DNA from: Kitasatospora sp. DSM 101779
GTDB taxonomy: Bacteria > Actinomycetota > Actinomycetes > Streptomycetales > Streptomycetaceae
Assembly (NCBI RefSeq): GCF_025655475.1
Contig: NZ_JAHTIK010000001.1
Span: 3,814,164 to 3,846,908 of the forward strand
Reading direction: 5' to 3'
DNA: 32,745 nucleotides
The notes under the pieces are model-generated. The model ran no database searches, was not told the DNA's origin, and saw nothing but the letters and a program-made list of their open reading frames with translations. The translations under genes were made by a program, and so were the position numbers. Below are positions 8,079 to 15,870 of this stretch, piece after piece. The first letter of the stretch is position 1; each line of letters begins with the position of its first letter.

Positions 8079-8080
8079 AT
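8065..8080. promoter_or_regulatory. dre-like DasR operator over the cutC start codon
   Basis: ATTGGTCTAGACATAT agrees with 12 of 16 positions of the DasR consensus A(C/G)TGGTCTAGACCA(C/G)T, including the uninterrupted core TTGGTCTAGAC. It spans the cutC ATG and the next four codons. Binding there would block initiation of transcription or translation. DasR is the GntR-type GlcNAc-responsive regulator of Streptomyces; it is not encoded in this window. Confidence 0.55.
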
Positions 8081-8096
8081 GCGTACCCTGCCACAT

Positions 8097-8121
8097 GGGG
8101 GGCCCGCCGGGCGAGCCCCCC
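8097..8121 (-). terminator. Terminator-like hairpin after the padR-membrane protein pair
   Basis: GGGGGGC (8097-8103) pairs with GCCCCCC (8115-8121) just downstream, on the minus strand, of the membrane-protein stop at 8133 and upstream of cutC. It may end the padR transcript and leave cutC to its own control. There is no T-tract. Confidence 0.45.
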
Positions 8122-8132
8122 TCCCCGATCGG

Positions 8133-9071
8133 TCAGCCGACGGCCGGCGGCAGCTCCGCGGAACGGTCGCGGCGGACCAGCAGGGCGATGGACGCGGCCA
8201 GGCCGCCGGCGGCGACGAGCACCAGCTCCGACGAGCGCAGATAGCCGAACACCACGTACAGCTGCCCGAGGGTCTCGCCCGCCATCGCGGGCACCAGTGC
8301 CAGGACGACGGCGACCGGCAGGACGCGGCCGCGGGAGGCGGCCGCCAGACCGAGAGCGATCAGCGCCGCGGAGAGCAGCGGCGGCAGCAGAAACACCTCC
8401 GAGCCGCTGTGCAGGAGCGGGCTGAACTCGGAGTACAGCTCCAGCGAGGCGGCGGCGAGGACCGCGGCACCGAGCACCCGCCGGACGGACGGTCGGGGCA
8501 GCAGGTCGGGCGGCGCGGCCAGCACCAGGGCGGACCAGATCAGCGGCGGCAGGAGGGCCGAGCCCAGCCACACGACCGTGGCGACGCCAAACCGGGGGGA
8601 GGCCGGGCTCATCACATGGCCGATCCGCAGGCACGCCAGGCCGGCGACGCCGAGGACCACCGGCAGCACCAGGAGCCGGGCGGCGGCCCACCGGCCGGCG
8701 AGGCCCGCGGCGGCGGCCGCGAGCTGGCCGACGGCGACGAGCAGGAACAGCCACCTGTCGGCGCCGGGCACGGGCGCCCCCCACCGGTTCTCCAGCGCCA
8801 GCATCAGGAGGTCGGGGAGCACCGTCCCGGCGCCCGCCGCCAGGACCAGCGGTGCGGCGGCGGCCAGTAACCGCCCGCCGGGCGCGGCCGAGGTGAGCCC
8901 GGTCCGCAGCCGTAGGCCGTACCCGGCGATTCCGGCCAGTTCGCGGGCGGCGGCGAGGCGGCCGGCGCCGGCCGTGGTGTCCGCATAGACGGTGGAGAGC
9001 TCCGGACCGCGCTCGGCACGGTAGGCGGCGGGATACAGCCGCATCGCGGCGGTGAACGGACGTGTCGTCAT
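8133..9071 (-). CDS. Multi-pass membrane protein, PadR partner
   Basis: The 312-residue product has a short cytoplasmic N-terminus (MRLYPAAYRAERGPEL), typical of membrane proteins that follow PadR regulators in actinobacteria, and then about seven to nine hydrophobic segments rich in Ala and Leu (for example LLVLPVVLGVAGLACL and VLPVAVVLALVPAMAG). No transporter or enzyme motif is visible. Its ATG overlaps the padR stop by 4 bp (9068-9071), so the two are translationally coupled and the regulator probably controls this protein. Assignment to a specific transport or stress function is not possible from sequence. Confidence 0.8.
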   Translation of the reverse strand: MTTRPFTAAMRLYPAAYRAERGPELSTVYADTTAGAGRLAAARELAGIAGYGLRLRTGLTSAAPGGRLLAAAAPLVLAAGAGTVLPDLLMLALENRWGAPVPGADRWLFLLVAVGQLAAAAAGLAGRWAAARLLVLPVVLGVAGLACLRIGHVMSPASPRFGVATVVWLGSALLPPLIWSALVLAAPPDLLPRPSVRRVLGAAVLAAASLELYSEFSPLLHSGSEVFLLPPLLSAALIALGLAAASRGRVLPVAVVLALVPAMAGETLGQLYVVFGYLRSSELVLVAAGGLAASIALLVRRDRSAELPPAVG

Positions 9072-9427
9072 GCGAAGGCCCCCCTGACCTTCGGGCTCGT
9101 CTTCGGGCCGGCGGCGGCCATCCGGCGCTCCGCCTCGGCCACCACGGCGCGCAGCCGCTCGGCCTCGGCGGCCAGCACCTGCCGGCCGGCGCCGGTGAGC
9201 GCGTAGCTGCGGCGGGCCCGGCCGTCGACGACCTCCTCACGGTCGACCTCGATCAGCCCCTGCTGCAACAGCCGGTCGAGGGCGCCGTAGAGGGTTCCGG
9301 TGCGCATCCGGACCCGGCCGCCGGAGATGGCGGCGATCTCCTGGATCAGGGCGTAGCCGTGCCGGGGCGCGTCCGCCAGCGCGGTGAGCAGGAGCAGCGT
9401 GGGCTCCTGCATGCTTCGTTCCGTCAT
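9068..9427 (-). CDS. PadR family transcriptional regulator
   Basis: A 119-residue winged-helix repressor. The signature LLLLTALADAPRHGYALIQEI, GRVRMRTGTLYGALDRLLQQGLIEV and the beta-wing segment GRARRSYALTGAGRQVL are diagnostic of PadR; the C-terminal helix (AAEAERLRAVVAEAERRM) would dimerise. The start at 9427 is preferred, though an internal ATG at 9412 is possible; neither has a strong Shine-Dalgarno sequence. It is coupled by a 4-bp overlap to the membrane-protein gene and is probably autoregulated through the AT-rich palindromes immediately upstream. The inducer is unknown. Confidence 0.9.
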   Translation of the reverse strand: MTERSMQEPTLLLLTALADAPRHGYALIQEIAAISGGRVRMRTGTLYGALDRLLQQGLIEVDREEVVDGRARRSYALTGAGRQVLAAEAERLRAVVAEAERRMAAAGPKTSPKVRGAFA

Positions 9428-9463
9428 GTCGACTACATATACCGGTCGCCGACATATGGTGTC
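9426..9463. promoter_or_regulatory. Palindromic operator region of padR
   Basis: Two short inverted repeats sit in a conspicuously AT-rich patch between padR and the divergent HD-domain gene: ATGT-N5-ACAT (9426-9438) and GACA-N5-TGTC (9451-9463). PadR regulators often bind ATGT/ACAT-type palindromes. The first repeat overlaps the padR start codon, consistent with autorepression. Confidence 0.45.
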
Positions 9464-9495
9464 CGGCGAATCGGCGAAAGGGCCGCGGGAGCAGA

Positions 9496-10134
9496 ATGGA
9501 CGTCATGACCGATGCGCTGCTCGACCGTTGGAACGAACTGCTGCGCCGCTGCGGGGCCGCGGTGGACCCGGTGCCGTACGGGCGGGATCTGCTGGACCGC
9601 TGGTCCGAGCCGCAGCGCAGGTACCACACGGTGGAGCACCTGGCCGCCGTCCTCGACCACGTGGACGCGCTGGCCGACCGGGCGCAGGACGCCGACGCGG
9701 TGCGGCTGGCCGCCTGGTTCCACGACGCGGTGTACCGCCCGGACCGCTCCGAGAACGAGGAGCGCAGCGCCCAACTGGCCGTCCGGGCGCTGCGCGAGGC
9801 CGGGCTGGCCGAGGAACTGGTCGCCGAGACGGCCCGGCTGGTGCGGCTGACGGCGGGTCACGGCTGCGAGCCGGGCGACCGGAACGGGGAGGTGCTCTGC
9901 GACGCGGACCTCGCGATCCTCGGCTCCGGTCCGGAGCGGTACGCGGCCTACACGGCGGCGGTCCGCGAGGAGTACGGCTTCGTCCCCGAGGAGGCGTTCC
10001 GGGCCGGGCGGGCGGCGATCCTGCGGCAGCTGCTGGAGCTGCCCGCGCTCTACCGCACGCCCGAGGCGCTGGCCCGGTTCGACGCGGCCGCCCGGGCCAA
10101 CCTCGCGGAGGAACTCAGGAGGCTGGAGGACTGA
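9496..10134 (+). CDS. HD-domain protein, probable metal-dependent phosphohydrolase
   Basis: The 212-residue product matches the small actinobacterial HD-superfamily proteins sometimes labelled predicted metal-dependent phosphohydrolases. Metal-ligand motifs: RRYHTVEHL (about 50-58), the HD pair in AAWFHDAVY (about 73-81) and the late Asp in CDADLAILG (about 134-142). An acidic helix NEERSAQLAVRAL follows the HD motif. The ATG at 9496 is supported by GGGAG 5 nt upstream; a second ATG 9 bp later is less well placed. The substrate is unknown. The last 20 bp overlap tail-to-tail with the DUF4031 gene on the other strand, so the two mRNAs share complementary 3' ends. Confidence 0.85.
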   Translation: MDVMTDALLDRWNELLRRCGAAVDPVPYGRDLLDRWSEPQRRYHTVEHLAAVLDHVDALADRAQDADAVRLAAWFHDAVYRPDRSENEERSAQLAVRALREAGLAEELVAETARLVRLTAGHGCEPGDRNGEVLCDADLAILGSGPERYAAYTAAVREEYGFVPEEAFRAGRAAILRQLLELPALYRTPEALARFDAAARANLAEELRRLED

Positions 10135-10384
10135 CCTTGCGGCGGCGCAGGCCGGCGGCGGTGAGCCGGGCGACCAGTTCCTTGCTGCCGACCGGCACGG
10201 CGCCGAGGGCGACGGCCCGCTCGTACCAGGCGGCCGGGATGTCGTAGTGGTCCCGCTCGAAGCCCTTCGCCGGGGCGCCGAGGAGCGCGGCGAAGGCGTG
10301 CAGTTCCTCGTAGCTGACGTCGCTGACCAGGTGGGACCAGAACTTGCCGTGGCCGGGCCAGGTCGGCGGGTCCACCAGGATCAC
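10115..10384 (-). CDS. DUF4031 domain protein
   Basis: The 89-residue product begins MILVDPPTWPGHGKFWSHL and contains SDVSYEELHAFAALLG, GFERDHYDIP and a basic C-terminus (AGLRRRK), all typical of DUF4031 (PF13223), a short domain of unknown function common in actinobacteria. The GTG at 10384 is chosen because the conserved domain starts there; the open frame runs further upstream but only as the shadow of the preceding gene. Start and upstream stop overlap as GTGA (10381-10384), showing translational coupling. His, Asp and Trp conservation suggests an enzyme or nucleotide-binding role, but none is established. Confidence 0.85.
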   Translation of the reverse strand: MILVDPPTWPGHGKFWSHLVSDVSYEELHAFAALLGAPAKGFERDHYDIPAAWYERAVALGAVPVGSKELVARLTAAGLRRRKVSPPAS

Positions 10385-10737
10385 GACAGCTCCCCGACCG
10401 GCGCCACCACCACGCCGCGCTTGCCGCAGACCCAGTGCGGATCGGGGCCGAGTTCGGGCTCCACGCTCAGCGCGTGCGGATCGTCCTCGGCGGCGCAGTC
10501 GGCGCACAGCGGCCAGCGCCCGTAGGCCTCCAGCAGGGCGTCCTGCACGTCCTGGGCGACCAGCCCGAGGACGAACCCGGTGCCGTCCGGCCACTGCTCC
10601 AGCCACCACCGCCGGTGCGTCACCGCGTCCTCCACCAGCGACACCACCGCCGCGTCCGCCACGTCCCGGGCGGTCAGGTCGGCGAGGATCAGCGCACGGG
10701 CAGTGTGCAGGGCGGCTTCGATCTCAGAACTGGCCAT
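10381..10737 (-). CDS. Unknown protein with a Cys-pair motif, coupled to DUF4031
   Basis: A 118-residue acidic protein I cannot name. The N-terminal half is helical (SSEIEAALHTARALILADLTARDVADA); the middle has THRRWWLEQWPDGTGFVLGLVAQD; the C-terminal third has CADC (about 84-87) and a later WVCGKRG that could together hold a metal, with only three cysteines visible. The ATG at 10737 is supported by a nearby G-rich stretch. It overlaps the DUF4031 start by 4 bp, so the two proteins are made together and may interact. Confidence 0.75.
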   Translation of the reverse strand: MASSEIEAALHTARALILADLTARDVADAAVVSLVEDAVTHRRWWLEQWPDGTGFVLGLVAQDVQDALLEAYGRWPLCADCAAEDDPHALSVEPELGPDPHWVCGKRGVVVAPVGELS

Positions 10738-10756
10738 CCGCCCATTCTCCCGCAGC

Positions 10757-11309
10757 TCACTTGCCGACCGGGAACCCCTCCGTGCCCAGATCGATCGCGA
10801 ACGGCGCGGGCAGGGCGACCGGCCGCCCGAACGGCGTGCGGACTCCCCGCTGGTACCGCCCCCGGTCCGGCTCGGAGAGCAACGTGACGGTCGGCCCCTC
10901 ACCGTCGAACCGGTCGACCTGCAGGAAGAGCGGGACGGGGGCGTGGGCATAGCCCCGGAGCTTTTCGGTACGAACCAGCTCTGCCGTGCCGGGCGAGGCG
11001 ACCTCGACGGCGATCATCAGGTCGGCGGTGCCCGGAACATCTCCGGCTGTCACCGCAAGTACGGCCAGGTCCGGGACGTAGAGCGCCTCCAGCACCGCGA
11101 TCTCGACGGCGTACGTCGAATGGGTGCGGACCCCGGCCGGCCGGCCCGCCGACAGTGTCCGACGGACGCGCCTCGACGATCGCGCTGTGCCCAGGTCCTG
11201 GCGGAGGTACGAGCCGGATCAATCCGTCGCCGATCTCGGCGCGCCGGCCCTCGGGGACCTCCGTCTCCTGCCGGCTGATCACCCTGTAGTCCCACGGCCA
11301 GTCCGTCAC
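10757..11309 (-). pseudogene. Uma2 family (PD-(D/E)XK) endonuclease gene, frameshifted
   Basis: Two pieces of one Uma2-type protein lie in different frames. The N-terminal piece starts at a GTG (11309) and reads MTDWPWDYRVISRQETEVPEG then RRAEIGDGLIRLVPPPGPGHSAIVEA. After about 11155-11175 the family sequence continues one frame over, RRTLSAGRPAGVRTHSTYAVE and YVPDLAVLAV, IAVEVASPGTAELVRTEKLRGY, through to LGTEGFPVGK at 10757. A +1 (or -2) change explains this. The conserved PD, E-V-E and K positions of the nuclease core are all in the second piece and intact. Restored length would be about 184 residues, normal for the family. Codon use stays typical on both sides, so the break is recent or is a sequencing error. 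Uma2 proteins are abundant in Streptomyces and mostly uncharacterised. Confidence 0.75.
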
Positions 11310-11422
11310 GTGAATGCCCTCGTCCGTCGCCGGTGCTCCGCGTACGACGGTAGGAGCACCTCGACCGGCCGGTTCTGGTCACGGCCACCCGGTCGCACGA
11401 GCGAGTGATCGGCGCGGGAATG

Positions 11423-11464
11423 CCGCGAGGGCGGCCTCCCCGTGTGGGGAGACCGCCCTCGCGG
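11423..11464 (-). terminator. Intrinsic terminator of groEL
   Basis: A 19-bp stem (11423-11441 with 11446-11464) and a 4-nt loop lie 30 bp downstream of the groEL stop. The one imperfect position is a G-U wobble in groEL-strand RNA but a mismatch in the other, which supports a minus-strand terminator. Confidence 0.85.
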
Positions 11465-11493
11465 ACGTTCCGGGCTGCTGATCCTCGGGAGGA

Positions 11494-13200
<1,707 letters not shown>

Positions 13201-13235
13201 CTACCGCTCGCCGGGGCCTCACCGACCCGGTCCGC

Positions 13236-13298
13236 TTGTCACTCTCAAGCTGTGAGTGCTAACGCCAATGATTAGCACTCACCGGTGGCGAGTGCAAG
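13236..13298 (-). promoter_or_regulatory. Two adjoining CIRCE elements (HrcA operators)
   Basis: Four half-sites alternate in direction with exactly 9 bp between each: TTGTCACTC (13236-13244), GAGTGCTAA (13254-13262), TTAGCACTC (13272-13280) and GAGTGCAAG (13290-13298). CIRCE is TTAGCACTC-N9-GAGTGCTAA, so 13236-13262 and 13272-13298 are two CIRCE copies, each with one perfect and one degenerate arm. The outer copy covers the promoter and the inner copy lies at the start of the transcript. Confidence 0.9.
13269..13297 (-). promoter_or_regulatory. groEL promoter
   Basis: On the minus strand, TTGCAC (13297-13292) is followed after 17 bp by TAATCA (13274-13269), with AATCAT at an 18-bp spacing as an alternative. 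Both boxes lie inside the outer CIRCE. The predicted transcript starts near 13262 and has a leader of about 145 nt. Confidence 0.6.
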
Positions 13299-13348
13299 CC
13301 CGTTCGCCGTGTCCCCGCGGACCGGCCGCACCGGTTCCGGACACGGCG

Positions 13349-13378
13349 CAGGCCCGTACGACGTGTCGTACGGGCCTG
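13349..13378 (-). terminator. Terminator of the cold-shock gene
   Basis: CAGGCCCGTACGA (from 13349) pairs with TCGTACGGGCCTG (to 13378), a 13-bp stem and tight loop 58 bp beyond the stop of the cold-shock gene. It separates that gene from the groEL promoter region. Confidence 0.8.
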
Positions 13379-13436
13379 ACGCGAAGAAATCGCCGACCAG
13401 CTCGTGACGAGCCGAGGGCTCCGCAGGTTTCGAAGC

Positions 13437-13643
13437 TCAGCCCGCGGCGGCACGAACCATGTCCGCCTGCGGCCCCTTCTGTCCCTGGGAGATCTCGAAC
13501 TCGACCCGCTGGCCCTCCTCGAGGGTGCGGTAGCCGTCCATCTGGATCGCGCTGTAGTGGACGAACACGTCCGCACCACCGTCGACCGCGATGAAGCCGT
13601 AGCCCTTCTCCGCGTTGAACCACTTGACGGTGCCCTGAGCCAT
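13437..13643 (-). CDS. Cold-shock protein (CspA family)
   Basis: The 68-residue product is a single cold-shock OB-fold domain that binds single-stranded RNA and DNA. RNP1 is KGYGFI (residues about 13-18) and RNP2 is VFVHY (about 26-30); the rest ([20 protein letters not shown]) is canonical, and the length matches the 7-kDa Streptomyces cold-shock proteins. The ATG at 13643 is used rather than an in-frame ATG 30 bp upstream because GGGGAG lies at the right distance and family members begin MAQGTVKWF. The long predicted leader (about 165 nt) is typical of cold-shock genes and could control translation. Confidence 0.95.
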   Translation of the reverse strand: MAQGTVKWFNAEKGYGFIAVDGGADVFVHYSAIQMDGYRTLEEGQRVEFEISQGQKGPQADMVRAAAG

Positions 13644-13816
13644 TCCGAACTCCCCTTGTGCTGTGCTGGCCATTCACGGGTCCGCAGTCTTTGCGGGCCC
13701 AGGTCCGGTGGGCCGGCCCGAGGGAACCCCCCCTGGGCGCAGCCGCGCACGCCGCAGACCACCGGCCGGGGCCCTTCTCGGGCCCGTCGGACGGGTGAAT
13801 GCGTCGACCGCGGCTG

Positions 13817-13844
13817 AATGTATCCGGACAGGTGCCCTGTGCAA
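13817..13844 (-). promoter_or_regulatory. Probable promoter of the cold-shock gene
   Basis: On the minus strand, TTGCAC (13844-13839) and TACATT (13822-13817) are 16 bp apart, giving a transcript start near 13810. This lies in an AT-richer stretch of the 619-bp gene-free gap between 13644 and 14262. Confidence 0.55.
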
Positions 13845-14081
13845 CAGGCCCAACTTCGGGGAAATCGAGGGCCTCGACAAGGGATATGACGGGATGAAAG
13901 CCGCAGATCTCGGCATTTCACGCCGGACATAACGGGCAGAAAACGACATGTCGCCGCATGAATTCTGACACTTGCCTGACAGGTTCGCCTGCGTGCCGTC
14001 CGTGCCCCGTCTCAGCGGGCGGACGTGCGGGCGATCGGCACCGAATCCTTGCGCACACGATCCGACCGGCCCGGCCGGGAT

Positions 14082-14180
14082 GTGCAATTCCAGGTATTAC
14101 CGCTGATCAGGACGGGCGGCGCGGAGGGGAGTACGGCCGCCGGTCCGAACTCTACTCCCCGTCAGGCGGTCGAATTGCAC
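14082..14180. other. Nested inverted repeats in a gene-free gap
   Basis: Two inverted repeats are nested: GTGCAATTC (14082-14090) with GAATTGCAC (14172-14180) outside, and GGGGAGTA (14126-14133) with TACTCCCC (14153-14160) inside. A CTGATCAG palindrome lies at 14103-14110. No open frame with convincing codon use or start signal covers it. It could be a structured small RNA or a regulator-binding region. I see no clear promoter for it. Confidence 0.4.
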
Positions 14181-14190
14181 CCGGCACGGC

Positions 14191-14243
14191 GAGAGCCGCC
14201 GCCTGGACCGGAAAATAGGGTTCCGGTCCAGGCGGCGGCTCTC
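14191..14243 (-). terminator. Strong terminator after the sulfur-carrier gene
   Basis: A perfect 23-bp inverted repeat (14191-14213 and 14221-14243) with a 7-nt loop lies 20 bp past the stop of the carrier gene. It is the longest perfect hairpin in the window and ends the riboswitch-controlled operon. Confidence 0.9.
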
Positions 14244-14262
14244 CGCGGGAAGGATGCCGGGC

Positions 14263-14541
14263 TCAGCAGCCGCCGGCCACCGCGGGGATGATCGACACCG
14301 TGGCGCCGTCCTTGATCGCGGTCTCCAGGCCCTCGGCGAAGCGGACGTCGTCGTCGTTCACGTAGACGTTCACGAACCGGCGGAGCTTGCCGGCGTCGTC
14401 CAGGATGCGCGCGGAGATGCCGGTGTGGTTCTGCTCCAGGTCCGCGACGACGGCGGCCAGGGTGTCGCCCTCGGCGGTGACCTCGGCCGCACCGCCGGTG
14501 TAGGTGCGCAGGATGGTCGGGATGCGGACGGTGGCGCTCAT
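14263..14541 (-). CDS. MoaD/ThiS-like sulfur carrier, CysO type
   Basis: The 92-residue beta-grasp protein closely follows mycobacterial CysO: TVRIPTILRTYTGG near the start, ISARILDDAGKLRRFVNVYVN, DDVRFAEGLETAIKDGATVSI and a C-terminal PAVAGG. Such carriers are adenylylated and converted to a C-terminal thiocarboxylate that donates sulfide. Here one extra cysteine follows the GG, so a peptidase would have to remove it before activation, as reported for carriers such as QbsE. No JAMM peptidase or E1-like (MoeZ) gene is in the window. The gene begins 32 bp after the PLP-enzyme gene, in the same SAM-riboswitch operon, so its natural partner is that enzyme. Role in homocysteine formation is inferred. 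Confidence 0.88.
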   Translation of the reverse strand: MSATVRIPTILRTYTGGAAEVTAEGDTLAAVVADLEQNHTGISARILDDAGKLRRFVNVYVNDDDVRFAEGLETAIKDGATVSIIPAVAGGC

Positions 14542-14573
14542 GGGGTTGCTCCTTGGCGGAAGGGGTGGGCTGC

Positions 14574-15851
14574 TCAGGCGAGGCCGGCGGCGCGGAAGGA
14601 CTCCAGCGTCGGGCGGATGGTGGCGGTCAGTCCGGCGTCGGCGACCGCGTCGAGGGTCTTCAGGCCGTCACCGGTGTTGATGGCGACGGTCTCCTTCGAC
14701 GGGTCCAGCTGCCCGGTCTCGACCAGCTTCTTGAGGACGCCGACGGTCACGCCGCCCGCGGTCTCCGCGAAGATGCCCTCGGTGCGCGCCAGCAGCTTGA
14801 TGGCGGCCACCACCTCGGCGTCGGTGACGTCCTCGACCGCGCCGCCGGTGCGGCGGGCGATGTCGAGCACGTACGGTCCGTCGGCAGGGTTGCCGATCGC
14901 CAGGGACTTGGCGATGGTGTGCGGCTTGACCGGGCGGATCACGTCGCGGCCGGCCTTGAAGGCGGCGGAGACCGGCGAGCAGCCCTCGGCCTGGGCCCCG
15001 AAGATCCGGTACGGCCGGTCCTCGACCAGGCCGAGCTTGATCAGCTCCTGCAGACCCTTGTCGATCTTGGTGAGCTGGGAGCCGGAGGCGATCGGGATCA
15101 CGATCTGCTCGGGCAGCCGCCAGCCGAGCTGCTCGCAGATCTCGTAGGCCAGCGTCTTGGATCCCTCGCCGTAGTACGGGCGGAGGTTGACGTTGACGAA
15201 GCCCCAGCCCTCGCCGGCCGGGTCGCCGATCAGCTCGGAGCAGAAACGGTTCACGTCGTCGTAGTTGCCGTCGATGCCGACCAGGGCGCCACCGTACACG
15301 CCGGCCATGACGATCTTGCCCTGCTCCAGGTCGTGCGGGATGAACACGCAGGACTTGAAACCGGCCCGGGCGGCGGCCGCGCCCACCGCGCCGGCCAGGT
15401 TGCCGGTGGAGGAGCAGGAGAGCGTGGTGAAGTCGAAGGCGCGGGCGGCCTCGATCGCACAGGCCACCACGCGGTCCTTGAAGGAGTGCGTGGGGTTGCC
15501 CGAGTCGTCCTTGACGTGCAGCTGGGCGGTGAAGCCGAGCTCGCGGCCCAGGTTGTCCGCCTTGACCAGCGGGGTCCAGCCCGGGTTGAGGTTCGGCTTG
15601 CCGGCCACGTCGGCGGGCACCGGCAGCAGCGGTGCGTAGCGCCAGATGCTGGCCGGGCCGGCCTCGATGCGCTTGCGGAGCTCGTCCGCGTCGTAGCCGC
15701 TGTAGTCGTAGGCGATCTCCAGCGGGCCGAAGCACTCCAGGCACGCGAAGCTCGGGCCGAGCGGGAAGCGGGTGCCGCACTCGCGACAGGAAAGGGCTGC
15801 GGCCGGACCGAGGTCGACGGTGGCAGCGGGTGCAGGGGTAGCGGTAGCCAT
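14574..15851 (-). CDS. thrC: Threonine-synthase-like PLP enzyme; possible homocysteine synthase
   Basis: The 425-residue fold-type II PLP enzyme would usually be annotated threonine synthase. A zinc-ribbon-like N-terminus has C22-x2-C25 and C37-x2-C40. The PLP lysine is K125 in NPTHSFKDR, and the phosphate cup is CSSTGNLAGAVGAAAA. Context argues for a different job: a SAM-I riboswitch controls it and a CysO-like sulfur carrier follows it. A threonine-synthase homologue (MetM) using O-phosphohomoserine and a carrier-bound sulfide to make homocysteine has been described in Streptomyces, as I recall; this gene fits that description. The ATG at 15851 is chosen because the upstream ATG (15875) lies in the riboswitch P1 stem, while GAGGAGAGAGG precedes 15851. 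Family call is firm; homocysteine synthase is inference. Confidence 0.85.
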   Translation of the reverse strand: MATATPAPAATVDLGPAAALSCRECGTRFPLGPSFACLECFGPLEIAYDYSGYDADELRKRIEAGPASIWRYAPLLPVPADVAGKPNLNPGWTPLVKADNLGRELGFTAQLHVKDDSGNPTHSFKDRVVACAIEAARAFDFTTLSCSSTGNLAGAVGAAAARAGFKSCVFIPHDLEQGKIVMAGVYGGALVGIDGNYDDVNRFCSELIGDPAGEGWGFVNVNLRPYYGEGSKTLAYEICEQLGWRLPEQIVIPIASGSQLTKIDKGLQELIKLGLVEDRPYRIFGAQAEGCSPVSAAFKAGRDVIRPVKPHTIAKSLAIGNPADGPYVLDIARRTGGAVEDVTDAEVVAAIKLLARTEGIFAETAGGVTVGVLKKLVETGQLDPSKETVAINTGDGLKTLDAVADAGLTATIRPTLESFRAAGLA

Positions 15852-15870
15852 GCTGGCGGAGGCCTCTCTC

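Noticed and set aside
8076..8096. An upstream ATG (8096) as the cutC start
   Set aside because: It adds MWQGTH ahead of the conserved N-terminus, sits at the base of a hairpin and leaves the better-placed ATG at 8078 unexplained.
10115..10609. A longer, 164-residue version of the DUF4031 protein
   Set aside because: The DUF4031 domain begins at the GTG at 10384, which overlaps the upstream stop. The extension overlaps the coupled upstream gene in another frame and is Arg/Gly-rich shadow sequence.
13944..13953. CGACATGTCG palindrome upstream of the cold-shock promoter as an operator
   Set aside because: A 10-bp palindrome is expected by chance in a window this size and it has no second copy or clear promoter relation.
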